A stretch of DNA of 64,000 bases from Pedobacter yulinensis (GCF_003029735.1 NZ_KZ686268.1:1-64000), one strand, 5' to 3'. Counted from the first letter of the stretch, positions 16,636 through 25,767 are shown. Program-made: numbers and translations. The notes: generated from the sequence alone by a model not told the origin.

Positions 16636-16989
16636 ATGAGCACAACAGCAGATACAACATTTGCACCGGTGAGTTTCACGGAAGGCGCTGTAAGGGAGCT
16701 GATTAAACTCCGCGACCAGCAGGAGATCGGCGAAGACTTCGGATTGCGTGTAGGCGCCGAGGGCGGCGGCTGCGCTGGTATGAACTACGTCCTTGGCTTC
16801 GATCAGAAAAAAGAGGGTGACCAGGAATTCCTGATCGAGGGTATTCGTGTCTTTATGCACAAAGCACACCAGATGTACCTGCTTGGTATGCAGATCGACT
16901 GGCAGGACGGCCTGAACTCCCGTGGTTTTACATTCAATAATCCGAACGCTTCGAGTACCTGTGGCTGCGGAACCAGTTTTTCGGCATAA
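16636..16989 (+). CDS. A-type iron-sulfur carrier (IscA/ErpA/SufA family)
   Basis: The 117-residue protein has the three conserved cysteines of the A-type carrier family: Cys46 in GGGCAGMNY and Cys109/Cys111 in the C-terminal TCGCGTSF. These three bind or transfer an Fe-S cluster to target apoproteins. I chose ATG 16636 (MSTTADTTF) over an upstream ATG at 16549, which would add a hydrophobic 29-residue extension not seen in the family and sit above the -7 box. No suf or isc genes adjoin it. An intrinsic terminator follows at 17016-17047. Confidence 0.92.
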   Translation: MSTTADTTFAPVSFTEGAVRELIKLRDQQEIGEDFGLRVGAEGGGCAGMNYVLGFDQKKEGDQEFLIEGIRVFMHKAHQMYLLGMQIDWQDGLNSRGFTFNNPNASSTCGCGTSFSA

Positions 16990-17015
16990 TCCGCGATCTG
17001 TTCTGTAACAATTAT

Positions 17016-17047
17016 AAAGGTCCCGCTGTCTTAACCGCGGGACTTTT
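17016..17047 (+). terminator. intrinsic terminator after the Fe-S carrier gene
   Basis: An 11-pair stem built on GTCCCGC/GCGGGAC (17020-17043) with a 10-nt loop is followed by a T-run. It lies 27 bases after the stop codon. Confidence 0.85.
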
Positions 17048-17103
17048 TATTTTTATAACGCCAGGCAGTCTATCGGCAACTGATCGGGCATACGCGGCCA
17101 AAC

Positions 17104-18336
17104 ATGAATTACAGAGAGAACATCCGTCTTGCCATCCAGTCTATTAAGAGCAACCGCCTGCGCACCATGCTGACGGCCCTGATCATTGCGATCGGTTTAA
17201 CAGCCCTGGTCGGCATCCTCACTACCCTCGATGCGGTAAAAAAAAGCATGACAGAAGCTTTTTCGAGCATGGGCGCCAATTCCTTCACCATCAGGAACCG
17301 CGGAACCGGCATCCGCATCGGCGGCTCGGGCCAACGGCCTAAACGGTACAAGGCCATCCGCTATGAAGATGCAAAGGCCTTCAAAGAGCAGCTTCAGGCA
17401 CCGGCAACCGTGGCGCTCAGCGTCTTTGCCAGCGGAGCCTCAACCATCAAGTATGGCAATGAAAAGACCAATCCCAATATTAATGTACAGGGTACAGATG
17501 AAAACGGACTGGCCTCGCAGGGCCTGAACATCTCACTGGGTCGAAATTTCAGTGTATCAGAGATCGAGCTGGGCAGCAATGTTTGTATTGTAGGCAGCGA
17601 GGTGGTCAAAAAGCTCTTTCCCGAAGAATCGCCTCTTGATAAGCTGGTCAGCGTGGGCAACAACCGCTTCAAGATCGTGGGCGTACTCGAATCCAAAGGT
17701 TCGAGCATGGGTTTCAGCGGCGACCGCTCGGTGTATGTACCGCTGCTCAAAGCGAAGCAGATTAATGCAAACGCCAATCCCTCCTATACCATTACGGTTA
17801 ACGTAACCGACAACAACCTCATGGAAGAGGTAATCGGCGAATCGACCGCGCTTTTCAGAAACATTCGTAAAGTAAAGGTTACCGCCGAGAACAATTTCGA
17901 GATCACCAAAAGTGACGCGGTTGCCCAGACCCTTTTCGAAAATCTTAATTTCATCGCGATCGGGGGTGTGGCTATCGGTGTCATTACATTGATTGGTGCC
18001 TCTATTGGCCTGATGAATATCATGCTGGTCTCAGTAACTGAGCGCACGCGCGAGATTGGCGTCAGAAAGGCCATCGGTGCCAACCCGGCGGTTATCCGCA
18101 AGCAGTTTCTCATTGAAGCGGTTGTGATCTGCCTCATGGGGGGCATGATGGGCATATTTCTTGGAATTGGCCTTGGTAACGTAATCTCGCTGCTCATGGG
18201 TGGCTCCTTCATTATCCCCTGGAAATTTATCATCGGTGGCCTGGCCCTATGTGTTGGCGTTGGAATCATGTCGGGCTATTATCCAGCAAAAAAGGCTTCG
18301 AAACTGGATCCAGTCGAAGCCTTACGCTATGAATAA
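17104..18336 (+). CDS. MacB-type ABC transporter permease (FtsX-like)
   Basis: The 410-residue protein has the classic MacB layout: an N-terminal transmembrane helix (TMLTALIIAIGLTALVGI), a large periplasmic core domain (about 50-280), and three C-terminal helices with the FtsX signature (ASIGLMNIMLVSVTERTREIGVRKAIGA) near residues 300-330. It ends with the common PAKKASKLDPVEALRYE. The ATPase partner is not adjacent, so it must be encoded elsewhere. Such permeases move lipoproteins, antibiotics or peptides across the envelope by mechanotransmission. It converges on rfbB with a 15-bp gap. Confidence 0.88.
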   Translation: MNYRENIRLAIQSIKSNRLRTMLTALIIAIGLTALVGILTTLDAVKKSMTEAFSSMGANSFTIRNRGTGIRIGGSGQRPKRYKAIRYEDAKAFKEQLQAPATVALSVFASGASTIKYGNEKTNPNINVQGTDENGLASQGLNISLGRNFSVSEIELGSNVCIVGSEVVKKLFPEESPLDKLVSVGNNRFKIVGVLESKGSSMGFSGDRSVYVPLLKAKQINANANPSYTITVNVTDNNLMEEVIGESTALFRNIRKVKVTAENNFEITKSDAVAQTLFENLNFIAIGGVAIGVITLIGASIGLMNIMLVSVTERTREIGVRKAIGANPAVIRKQFLIEAVVICLMGGMMGIFLGIGLGNVISLLMGGSFIIPWKFIIGGLALCVGVGIMSGYYPAKKASKLDPVEALRYE

Positions 18337-18351
18337 CCGTTTTCAGCTTAT

Positions 18352-19407
18352 TTACCGGTTTTGATATTGATTCTCGTAGTATGCCTGGTAGTTGCCTGAA
18401 GTTACGTTATTTAACCAATCCTCATTTTCAAGGTACCAGTCTACTGTTTTTTCCAGACCTTCTTCAAACTGGAGGCTGGGCACCCAGTCCAGTTCTTTCT
18501 GCAACTTAGCCGAATCGATGGCGTAACGCAGGTCATGCCCCGCGCGGTCAGTTACGAATGTAATGAGCTTGGCAGAGGTTCCAGGTTCTCTCTCCAGCTT
18601 CTTGTCCATGATGCGGCACAGCAGGTTGATGAGGTCAATGTTCTTCCATTCGTTGTGCCCGCCAATGTTATAAGTCTGGCCACTTGCCGCCTGGTGATAG
18701 ATCACATCAATGGCGCGTGCATGGTCCTCTACCCACAGCCAGTCGCGCACATTTTCCCCGCGGCCATAAACCGGCACAGGCTTGCTGTTCTTGATGTTGT
18801 TAATGGCAAGGGGAATCAGCTTTTCAGGAAAGTGGTGTGAACCATAGTTGTTTGAGCAATTGGAAATCACCACATCCAGGCCATAGGTATCATGATACGC
18901 ACGTACAAAATGGTCTGACGAGGCTTTCGAAGCCGAGTACGGACTATGCGGATCATAAGCGGTGCTTTCGGTAAACATCCCGGTTTCGCCGAGTGCACCG
19001 TACACCTCGTCGGTTGAAACGTGATAGAAACGTTTCTCCTCATACGATCCTTTCCAATGCTCGCGTGCAGCATTGAGCAGGTTCACGGTCCCGATCACAT
19101 TGGTCATGACAAAAGCGGTAGGGTCTGTAATGGAGCGGTCAACGTGCGATTCAGCTGCGAGATGAATCACGCCGTCAAAATTTTCCGTCCTGAACAATTC
19201 GTTCATCGCCGCTGCTTCTGTAATGTCCAGTTTCACGAAGCGGTAGTTGGGGCGGTCTTCGATATCGCTCAGGTTGGCCAGGTTGCCGGCATAAGTAAGC
19301 TTGTCGAGATTAACGATTTCGTAGTTGGGATAGTTGGAAACAAAGCGGCGCACCACATGAGAGCCGATAAAGCCGGCACCGCCGGTAATGAGAATTTTCT
19401 TTGGCAT
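18352..19407 (-). CDS. rfbB: dTDP-glucose 4,6-dehydratase
   Basis: The 351-residue extended SDR has the NAD-binding GGAGFIGSH near residue 9, the catalytic STDEVYG near residue 130 with Thr-Asp-Glu as in RmlB, and YSASKASSDH near residue 155 with the catalytic Tyr/Lys. It makes dTDP-4-keto-6-deoxy-glucose, the precursor of dTDP-rhamnose and other deoxysugars. I chose ATG 19407 (MPKKILITGG); the upstream 20 residues look like leader sequence. No rfbA, rfbC or rfbD lies nearby, so this copy is an orphan joined to a UDP-sugar cluster. It is 1 bp downstream of the preceding unknown gene. Confidence 0.93.
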   Translation of the reverse strand: MPKKILITGGAGFIGSHVVRRFVSNYPNYEIVNLDKLTYAGNLANLSDIEDRPNYRFVKLDITEAAAMNELFRTENFDGVIHLAAESHVDRSITDPTAFVMTNVIGTVNLLNAAREHWKGSYEEKRFYHVSTDEVYGALGETGMFTESTAYDPHSPYSASKASSDHFVRAYHDTYGLDVVISNCSNNYGSHHFPEKLIPLAINNIKNSKPVPVYGRGENVRDWLWVEDHARAIDVIYHQAASGQTYNIGGHNEWKNIDLINLLCRIMDKKLEREPGTSAKLITFVTDRAGHDLRYAIDSAKLQKELDWVPSLQFEEGLEKTVDWYLENEDWLNNVTSGNYQAYYENQYQNR

Positions 19408-19408
19408 G

Positions 19409-19966
19409 TTAATCAATTTTTTCGGGCAGACCCTGGTAAGCAGCGGGCCCGGCCATTTTTGAGGCATAAATTTTTCGCAGCAGCCCGTTCAGCGCCTCAG
19501 TCAGGTCGAACTGGAGATCTTCGTGCAATTTGCCGAATTTCACAAGGACAGCGGCAACAGCTTTGGTGTAATACGTATTAAATAAAATAGCATAGTCCCT
19601 GAAACTGTAGGTCTTCGATTTATAGGTTAAAGGAACAACAGACAGCAGGTAGATTTTCAGTTCCACTTCACCTTCCGCATCTTTGGTCACTTTGACGAAG
19701 TGATTAAGTTCCTTCATCAGTTTACGGAGCCTGGTTAGCGCCTCTTTGGCATTCAGCCGTTCCATTTCGGGTACGGCTTCATCTGCAAGTGCCCGGAGTT
19801 TGTCTTTCCGGTCTTCCAAGTCTGCGGCGTTTTCCAGCAGCTTAAAGTGCAAATGCTCGGTGAGCACTTTGTCTTTTGCGAGCAAACGGAGCAGCAGCTT
19901 GTCCTTCTCCTTTGCGGGAAGGGCCGTAATCGTTTTCTTGAGATCAGGATGCTCGCTTAATTTCAT
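19409..19966 (-). CDS. uncharacterised helical protein between galE and rfbB
   Basis: I do not recognise this 185-residue family. It is strongly helical and charged (KLSEHPDLKKTITALPAKEKDKLLLRLLAKDKVL at the N terminus; REALKRL-like repeats in the middle) with a more aromatic C-terminal third (LTYKSKTYSFRDYAILFNTYYTKAV). There is no signal peptide or membrane helix. Its start overlaps the galE stop (ATGA), and its stop lies 1 bp before rfbB, so it sits inside a translationally coupled run of sugar-nucleotide enzymes. That position suggests a link to polysaccharide production, but nothing in the sequence states it. Confidence 0.65.
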   Translation of the reverse strand: MKLSEHPDLKKTITALPAKEKDKLLLRLLAKDKVLTEHLHFKLLENAADLEDRKDKLRALADEAVPEMERLNAKEALTRLRKLMKELNHFVKVTKDAEGEVELKIYLLSVVPLTYKSKTYSFRDYAILFNTYYTKAVAAVLVKFGKLHEDLQFDLTEALNGLLRKIYASKMAGPAAYQGLPEKID

Positions 19967-20985
19967 TCAAACGGATTGGCTTTGATGTACTTTTCCCATT
20001 CCCAGGCTGAGCGCATCATCTCTTCGATACCGAGCTCAGCTTTCCAGCCCAGTTTCTCTGCAGATTTTTCCACGCTGCCATAAATCTGTTCGATGTCTCC
20101 TTCACGACGCGGACCGATCTGGTAATCGAGTTTTTCGCCGGTTGATGATTCGAACGCGCTGATAATCTGCAACACCGTAGATCCTTTGCCGGTACCAACG
20201 TTGAACACTTCGTAGTTGCCTTCGCTGCGTTCTTCCTGCATACGCTTCAGGGCAGCCACATGAGCTTTTGCCAGGTCAACGACATGAATATAATCGCGGA
20301 TAGCGCTTCCGTCAGGCGTGCTGTAATCGTTGCCGTAAACAGTGATCGGGCCGCGTTTGCCAATGGCCGACTGCGTAATAAACGGTACCAGGTTTTGCGG
20401 AACACCGTTTGGAAGCTCACCGATCAATGCCGATGCATGGGCACCCACCGGGTTAAAGTAACGAAGTGAAACCACGTTCAGCGCGGGCGTCACGGCACAG
20501 GTTTCGGCGAGAATCTCTTCGGCGATCTGTTTGGTATTGCCATAAGGCGATTCCGCTTTTTTTACCGGGGCCGATTCGTCGACCGGAAGGCGGTCAGGCT
20601 GACCATATACGGTACAGGAAGACGAAAAAACAAAGTTCAGTTTCCGGTTAAAAGCACTCAGTAAATTGATCAGGCTAAAAAAATTGTTCCGGTAATATTT
20701 TAGTGGCTTTTCGACAGATTCGCCAACCGCTTTCGAGGCTGCGAAGTGAATAATACCAGAAATATCCTGGTTTTCTTCGGCAAAAGCCCTGACTCTGGCT
20801 TCATCACAGAGGTCAAACTGGAAAAATTGGGGCTTCTTGCCGATGATCGCTTCGATCTGATCGAGTATACGGATGCTGGAGTTGGAAAGATCGTCGATAA
20901 TCACGACTTCATAGCCTGCATGATGCAGTTCCACAACAGTGTGGGAACCGATGTATCCTGTTCCGCCTGTTACAAGTATCTTCAT
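19963..20985 (-). CDS. galE: UDP-glucose 4-epimerase
   Basis: The 340-residue SDR enzyme has the NAD motif GGTGYIGSHT at residue 7, the catalytic Ser in VFSSSCTVYG near 122, and the catalytic Tyr/Lys in SPYGNTKQIAE near 150. Full GalE features (YFNPVGAHASALIGELPNGVPQNLVPFI) identify it as a UDP-glucose/UDP-galactose epimerase. It overlaps the next gene by 4 bases. Upstream, between it and the UDP-xylose synthase type gene, lies a 12-bp hairpin without a T-tract, so galE may be partly separated in expression from the genes before it. Confidence 0.95.
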   Translation of the reverse strand: MKILVTGGTGYIGSHTVVELHHAGYEVVIIDDLSNSSIRILDQIEAIIGKKPQFFQFDLCDEARVRAFAEENQDISGIIHFAASKAVGESVEKPLKYYRNNFFSLINLLSAFNRKLNFVFSSSCTVYGQPDRLPVDESAPVKKAESPYGNTKQIAEEILAETCAVTPALNVVSLRYFNPVGAHASALIGELPNGVPQNLVPFITQSAIGKRGPITVYGNDYSTPDGSAIRDYIHVVDLAKAHVAALKRMQEERSEGNYEVFNVGTGKGSTVLQIISAFESSTGEKLDYQIGPRREGDIEQIYGSVEKSAEKLGWKAELGIEEMMRSAWEWEKYIKANPFE

Positions 20986-21043
20986 TTGTGTATCTATGTG
21001 GTTTTTTAGGTTTTGGGCGAGCCTTAAGGCGCTGTCAGTTGCA

Positions 21044-21072
21044 CCATGAGCCGGCTGCGGGCCGGCTCATGG
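21044..21072. repeat. 12-bp hairpin between two sugar-nucleotide genes
   Basis: CCATGAGCCGGC at 21044-21055 pairs perfectly with GCCGGCTCATGG at 21061-21072 around a TGCGG loop. It follows the UXS-type gene by 7 bases on the minus strand and lacks a T-tract. It could end or attenuate the upstream half of the operon. Confidence 0.6.
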
Positions 21073-21079
21073 GTTAACC

Positions 21080-22069
21080 TTACTTATTGTAGGTGGTAAA
21101 GTCCTTATGTTCTATCTTTTCCAGCTTTGCTTTGGGAAGCGACTTGAAGTACTCATAAGTGATTTTCAGCCCTTCGGCGCGGTGCACCTTGGGCTCCCAG
21201 CCGAGCAGTTCCTTTGCCTTGGTAATATCCGGCCGGCGCTGCTTCGGATCATCCTGTGGCAGTTCGCGGTAAACGATCTTCTGGTTTGTACCAGTTAATT
21301 TGATGATCTCTTCACAAAACTGTTTGATGGTAATTTCATCCGGGTTACCGATGTTAACCGGCGAAGCATAATCTGACATGAGCAACCGGTAAATTCCCTC
21401 TACAAGATCATCTACGTAACAGAACGATCGGGTTTGCGAACCGTCACCAAAGACCGTCAGGTCCTCGCCGCGAAGTGCCTGCCCGATAAAGGCCGGCAGC
21501 ACACGGCCGTCATTCAGTCGCATTCTTGGTCCGTAGGTATTAAAAATGCGCACAATGCGTGTTTCCAGGCCGTGGAACGTATGGTAGGCCATGGTAATGG
21601 CTTCCTGAAAACGCTTGGCCTCGTCATAAACGCCCCGCGGACCAACAGGGTTTACATTTCCCCAATACTCTTCAGGCTGCGGATTTACGCTTGGGTCGCC
21701 GTAGATCTCTGATGTTGACGCGATGATCATCCGGGCCTTCTTGGCGCGGGCCAGGCCGAGCAGGTTGTGCGTGCCCAGTGAGCCTACCTTCAGGGTTTGG
21801 ATCGGGATTTTCAAGTAGTCGATCGGACTTGCCGGCGAGGCGAAATGCAGGATGTAATCCAGCTCGCCCGGTACATGCACAAACTTGGAAACATCGTGGT
21901 TATAAAACTCGAAGGTTTCCAGTTTGAACAGGTGTTCTATGTTATCAAGATCGCCGGTAATGAGGTTGTCCATGCCGATAACATGAAAACCTTCGGCAAT
22001 GAACCTGTCGCAAAGGTGCGAGCCGAGAAAACCGGCGGCACCTGTAATTAAAACTCTTTTTCTGGCCAT
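21080..22069 (-). CDS. UDP-glucuronate decarboxylase (UDP-xylose synthase type)
   Basis: The 329-residue extended SDR has [14 protein letters not shown] at the N terminus, the catalytic STSEIYGDP near residue 118, and [10 protein letters not shown] near 148. The [17 protein letters not shown] and [18 protein letters not shown] stretches are typical of UXS, which turns UDP-glucuronate into UDP-xylose. It starts 2 bases after the end of the UDP-glucose dehydrogenase gene, whose product is its substrate, so the pair makes a two-step route from UDP-glucose to UDP-xylose. A UDP-glucuronate 4-epimerase activity is a less likely alternative. Confidence 0.88.
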   Translation of the reverse strand: MARKRVLITGAAGFLGSHLCDRFIAEGFHVIGMDNLITGDLDNIEHLFKLETFEFYNHDVSKFVHVPGELDYILHFASPASPIDYLKIPIQTLKVGSLGTHNLLGLARAKKARMIIASTSEIYGDPSVNPQPEEYWGNVNPVGPRGVYDEAKRFQEAITMAYHTFHGLETRIVRIFNTYGPRMRLNDGRVLPAFIGQALRGEDLTVFGDGSQTRSFCYVDDLVEGIYRLLMSDYASPVNIGNPDEITIKQFCEEIIKLTGTNQKIVYRELPQDDPKQRRPDITKAKELLGWEPKVHRAEGLKITYEYFKSLPKAKLEKIEHKDFTTYNK

Positions 22070-22071
22070 GT

Positions 22072-23382
22072 CTAATTGATCTGCTTGCGTCCGATACTGT
22101 TGTAATAATAACCGAGATCGATCATTTTTTCAAGGTCATAGAGGTTCCTGCCGTCAAAAATGACCTTATTTTTCAGGGTGCTTTCCAGACGTTCAAAATC
22201 CGGGTTGCGGAAAACAGACCATTCGGTCACGATCAGCAGGGCATCTGCGTTCTCAAGCGCGTCATATGCATTTTCTGCATAATTAACCTTGTCGCCAATG
22301 AGGGCTTTTACATTTGCCATGGCCTCGGGATCGAAAACGGTTAAGGTTGCACCGTGTTTGATCAGTGCGTCAATGATGTACAGTGCCGGGGCTTCACGAA
22401 TATCATCCGTCTCCGGCTTGAAGGCAAGACCCCAGAGCGCAAAATGTTTGCCCTGTACATTGTTCGCATAGTATTTCAGCACCTTTTCTACAAGAATCGT
22501 TTTCTGTTTTTCGTTCACGTCCATTACCGACTTCAGGATGGCGAAATGATAATCATTCTCGTCGGCCGATTTGACAAGTGCCTGCACATCTTTCGGAAAG
22601 CAAGAACCACCGTAACCCACACCCGGGAACAGGAAACGTTTGCCGATGCGGCTGTCTGAACCGATGCCCTTACGCACTGCGTCAACATCTGCACCGACCA
22701 GTTCACACAGGTTCGCAATTTCGTTCATGAACGTGATCTTTGTGGCCAGGAAAGAGTTGGCAGCATATTTAGTCAGTTCAGAGGAACGTTCGTCCATGAA
22801 CAGGATTGGGTTACCCTGACGTACATAGGGACCATAAAGTTCGGCCATTAGTTTTTTAGCCCTTTCACTTGTGGTTCCTACCACCACCCGATCGGGCTTC
22901 ATGAAGTCTTCTACTGCCACACCTTCGCGGAGGAATTCAGGATTTGAGACCACGTCGACTTCCACATCGGTATTTTCGCTGAATACGGCGCGTACCTTGT
23001 CAGCGGTACCTACGGGAACAGTCGATTTATTAACGATCACCTTGTAATCGGTGATCAGTTTGGAAATGTCTTTGGCAGCGCCCAGGATATACGAAAGATC
23101 GGCAGCTCCGTCTCCTCCCGGAGGCGTTGGCAGCGCCATAAAAATGATCTGCGCATCCTTTATGGCCATGGCCAGGTCGGTGGTAAATTTTAACCTGTCC
23201 TGGGCAATGTTTCGGTGAAAAAGAAGATCCAGTCCGGGCTCATAAATGGGCACCTGCCCATCCTGCATTTTTTTTACTTTGGCTTCATTGATATCGACGC
23301 AAATGACGTCGTTTCCTGTTTCTGCAAGACAGGTGCCTGTGACTAGGCCTACATAGCCTGTTCCGATAACTGCGATCTTCAT
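22072..23382 (-). CDS. UDP-glucose 6-dehydrogenase
   Basis: The 436-residue protein starts with [21 protein letters not shown], the NAD-binding fold, and has the catalytic Cys261 in [10 protein letters not shown] with the family's active-site Lys and Asp context. The middle dimerisation region and C-terminal UDP-binding half ([20 protein letters not shown]) are complete. It oxidises UDP-glucose twice to UDP-glucuronate, which feeds the adjacent UXS-type enzyme. It is divergent from waaA; the 60-bp gap holds a perfect palindrome that may serve both promoters. Confidence 0.95.
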   Translation of the reverse strand: MKIAVIGTGYVGLVTGTCLAETGNDVICVDINEAKVKKMQDGQVPIYEPGLDLLFHRNIAQDRLKFTTDLAMAIKDAQIIFMALPTPPGGDGAADLSYILGAAKDISKLITDYKVIVNKSTVPVGTADKVRAVFSENTDVEVDVVSNPEFLREGVAVEDFMKPDRVVVGTTSERAKKLMAELYGPYVRQGNPILFMDERSSELTKYAANSFLATKITFMNEIANLCELVGADVDAVRKGIGSDSRIGKRFLFPGVGYGGSCFPKDVQALVKSADENDYHFAILKSVMDVNEKQKTILVEKVLKYYANNVQGKHFALWGLAFKPETDDIREAPALYIIDALIKHGATLTVFDPEAMANVKALIGDKVNYAENAYDALENADALLIVTEWSVFRNPDFERLESTLKNKVIFDGRNLYDLEKMIDLGYYYNSIGRKQIN

Positions 23383-23408
23383 GGGTTTAGGAATTAATTT
23401 TAAACTTC

Positions 23409-23425
23409 TATCTTCGGCGAAGATA
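23409..23425. promoter_or_regulatory. 17-bp palindrome in the ugd/waaA divergent gap
   Basis: TATCTTCG-G-CGAAGATA is perfectly symmetric about one base. Each arm is one mismatch from the -7 consensus TAnnTTTG, so it could act as two back-to-back promoters or as an operator between the UDP-glucose dehydrogenase gene (minus) and waaA (plus). Confidence 0.45.
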
Positions 23426-23442
23426 ACAATTTCGGCGCGAAG

Positions 23443-24654
23443 ATGCTTTTGCTTTACAACTTATCAATAAGAATTTACGGCCTGGTGGTCAGGCTCGTTG
23501 CCTTATGGAATGGTAAAGCCCGGCTGTTCATCAGGGGACGGCAGGATGTCTGGAAGAACATCGCCGCCGGGGTAAATCCGAGCCAAAAGCATGTTTGGCT
23601 CCATTTTCCATCTTTGGGCGAGTTCGAGCAGGGGCGGCCGGTGCTTGAGGCACTAAAAGCCGCAGCTCCCGCCAAACCTATCCTGATTACCTTTTTCTCC
23701 CCTTCCGGGTATGAGATCAGGAAAAATTATCCGCTTGCAGATGGTGTTTTTTACCTGCCCCTTGATTCGGCACGCAATGCCCGCCGGTTAATTGACGCTT
23801 TCAACCCTGAAATGGCCATCTTTGTCAAGTATGACTATTGGTATCATTACTTCAGGGAGTTGAGCCGGCGGCAGATTCCGCTGTATATGGTATCTGCGAT
23901 CTTCAGACAGAACCAGGTTTATTTTAAATGGTATGGCGGCTTCAACCGCCATATTCTGAAAGCTGTAAGCTGGTTTTTTCTGCAAAACCAGGAAAGCGTT
24001 GCCTTGCTCCGCGGGCTTGGTTTCAGTAATCTGAGTCTGGCCGGCGATACGCGTTTTGACCGGGTGGCCGCCCATGCCGCCGCACCTGCAGAAATTCCTG
24101 AGGTCGAACTTTTTGCTGCCGGGCATCCTGTACTTATTGCGGGCAGTACCTGGCCTCCCGATGAAAAGTTACTGGCAGGTTTGATGCAAAAACAAAATGC
24201 ATGGAAAATGGTCCTGGCTCCGCATGAGATCGGGGAAGCGCATATCAGCGACCTGAAGAAAAGATTTCCTGATGCCCTGCTTTTTTCGGCGTACTCTGCC
24301 GCCCGGGCGGCTGCAGCACGCGTGCTGATTATTGACAACATCGGCATGTTGTCATCATTATACCGGTATGGTAAAATAGCCTATATAGGCGGCGGGTTCG
24401 GCGCAGGTATACACAATACACTCGAAGCCGCGGCATTCGGTTTACCGGTTATTTACGGACCCAACGATCATAAATTTCAGGAAGCGAAAGACCTGCGCGC
24501 AGCCGGTGCGGCCCGGCGCATTACCGATGAAAACAGCCTGCGTTCGGCCTTCGACTTTTTTGCAGCTGAAGGGGCTGCCGGCGAGCGGGCCAGGGAATAC
24601 GTCCAGCGGCATACCGGCGCCACACAGGCTATACTCAGAAAAATACTGGTTTAG
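23443..24654 (+). CDS. waaA: 3-deoxy-D-manno-octulosonic acid (Kdo) transferase
   Basis: The 403-residue GT30-family enzyme starts with a short hydrophobic segment, then the N-terminal WLHFPSLGEFEQGRPVL near residue 48 (the family's HxxSxGE motif) and the C-terminal YIGGGFGAGIHNTLEAAAFGLPVIYGPN near residue 310, which binds CMP-Kdo. It attaches Kdo to lipid A precursor at the inner face of the cytoplasmic membrane, an essential step for Gram-negative lipopolysaccharide. Its last 4 bases overlap the end of the convergent HAD gene. Confidence 0.94.
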   Translation: MLLLYNLSIRIYGLVVRLVALWNGKARLFIRGRQDVWKNIAAGVNPSQKHVWLHFPSLGEFEQGRPVLEALKAAAPAKPILITFFSPSGYEIRKNYPLADGVFYLPLDSARNARRLIDAFNPEMAIFVKYDYWYHYFRELSRRQIPLYMVSAIFRQNQVYFKWYGGFNRHILKAVSWFFLQNQESVALLRGLGFSNLSLAGDTRFDRVAAHAAAPAEIPEVELFAAGHPVLIAGSTWPPDEKLLAGLMQKQNAWKMVLAPHEIGEAHISDLKKRFPDALLFSAYSAARAAAARVLIIDNIGMLSSLYRYGKIAYIGGGFGAGIHNTLEAAAFGLPVIYGPNDHKFQEAKDLRAAGAARRITDENSLRSAFDFFAAEGAAGERAREYVQRHTGATQAILRKILV

Positions 24655-25259
24655 ATCTGGTCAACGCGCACCCAATCCATACCTGCCGCGATCGCACCAT
24701 CCACACCGGGCTGGCCGTCTTCGAACACGATGCACCGCGCCGGCTCAACGCCGAGCTGGCGTGCCGCAAGCAGGAACGGATCCGCATGTGGTTTACCGAG
24801 TTTGGTATCGCCCGCACAAACGAGCACCTCGACCTGGTCTATAATACCCAGCACGGTCAGTGTACGGGTAACTGTGGTGCGGGAACCTCCTGACACGATA
24901 CCAATGCGTACCTTGCCGGCGTGGTTTTTCAGATGCTGAACCACGAATCCTACAGGTACCGTCTTGTCTATAAATTTTTCAAAGAAAACGGCCGACTTTT
25001 CTGCAGCAAACGTCTCTGGCAGCTCGACACCGTACCGGCGGCTGATCTCTTTCGCCACCACAACGGTGGGCCAGCCAGCGGTTTCATCAATCAAATCCGT
25101 ATCCAGCGCTACACCATATCCGGCTGCTACCTCCTGGTACGACTGCTTGTGTGCGTCAATATTATCGGCAAGTGTGCCGTCTACATCATAAAGAAAGGCC
25201 GCATAATCACCTTCAGTTCTTTTGGTAAGCTTATTTAATTTATCCTGATCAATTTCCAT
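24651..25259 (-). CDS. HAD-superfamily phosphatase (phosphoglucomutase-like)
   Basis: The 202-residue protein has motif I DVDGTLADNIDAH with the nucleophile Asp, motif II IVSGGSR, the Lys of GKPHADPF, and motif III VFEDGQPGVDGAIAAGM. The helical cap between motifs I and II puts it with class I HADs such as beta-phosphoglucomutase or sugar phosphatases. Its start overlaps the end of the gluconokinase gene by 11 bases, so both are probably made from one transcript, and a sugar-phosphate substrate is likely. The exact substrate cannot be read. Confidence 0.82.
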   Translation of the reverse strand: MEIDQDKLNKLTKRTEGDYAAFLYDVDGTLADNIDAHKQSYQEVAAGYGVALDTDLIDETAGWPTVVVAKEISRRYGVELPETFAAEKSAVFFEKFIDKTVPVGFVVQHLKNHAGKVRIGIVSGGSRTTVTRTLTVLGIIDQVEVLVCAGDTKLGKPHADPFLLAARQLGVEPARCIVFEDGQPGVDGAIAAGMDWVRVDQI

Positions 25260-25764
25260 TTTTTTCTTTAAGGGCCTGCAGGCAGGCAGCTATCACTTCA
25301 TCCTGGCCGACCATGGCGTCAATGATGACTGCACGGTCCTCATTAACGGGCGGCTCCAGTGTTTCCAACTGGCTGTCAAGCAGGCTGAGCGGCATGTAAT
25401 GCCCTTCGCGCTGCGCGAGGCGTGAGCGGAGTACCGTTTTATCTGCATGCAGGTACAAAAAATAAAGTCCCGGCGCACCTGATCGCAACAAGTCCCGGTA
25501 AGATTTTTTTAATGCTGAACAACTCAATACGCAGGACTGTCCGGTTTCATGGTACCGGCTAATCTCGCTGCGAAGCGTTTCCAGCCAGCCGGCGCGATCG
25601 GCATCCTGCAAAGGAATGCCTTTGCTCATTTTTTCCACGTTGGCCAGCGGGTGGAAGGCATCTCCTTCCAGGAAAACGGCGCCCAGTGCTCCTGCTATGG
25701 CTTCGCCAACCACAGATTTGCCGCTCCCCGAAACACCCATGACTACAACCTGGCAGCTTTTCAT
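25249..25764 (-). CDS. gntK: gluconokinase
   Basis: The 171-residue P-loop kinase has GVSGSGKSVVG at residue 10, the GntK signature FLEGDAFHPLANVEKMSKGIPLQDADRAGWL near 35-60, and CSALKKSYRDLLR near 85. It phosphorylates D-gluconate to 6-phosphogluconate for the pentose phosphate or Entner-Doudoroff route. It starts 3 bases after the hemH stop and overlaps the following HAD gene. No gluconate transporter or regulator is nearby, and its link with hemH may be only a shared transcript. Confidence 0.92.
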   Translation of the reverse strand: MKSCQVVVMGVSGSGKSVVGEAIAGALGAVFLEGDAFHPLANVEKMSKGIPLQDADRAGWLETLRSEISRYHETGQSCVLSCSALKKSYRDLLRSGAPGLYFLYLHADKTVLRSRLAQREGHYMPLSLLDSQLETLEPPVNEDRAVIIDAMVGQDEVIAACLQALKEKNGN

Positions 25765-25767
25765 AAT

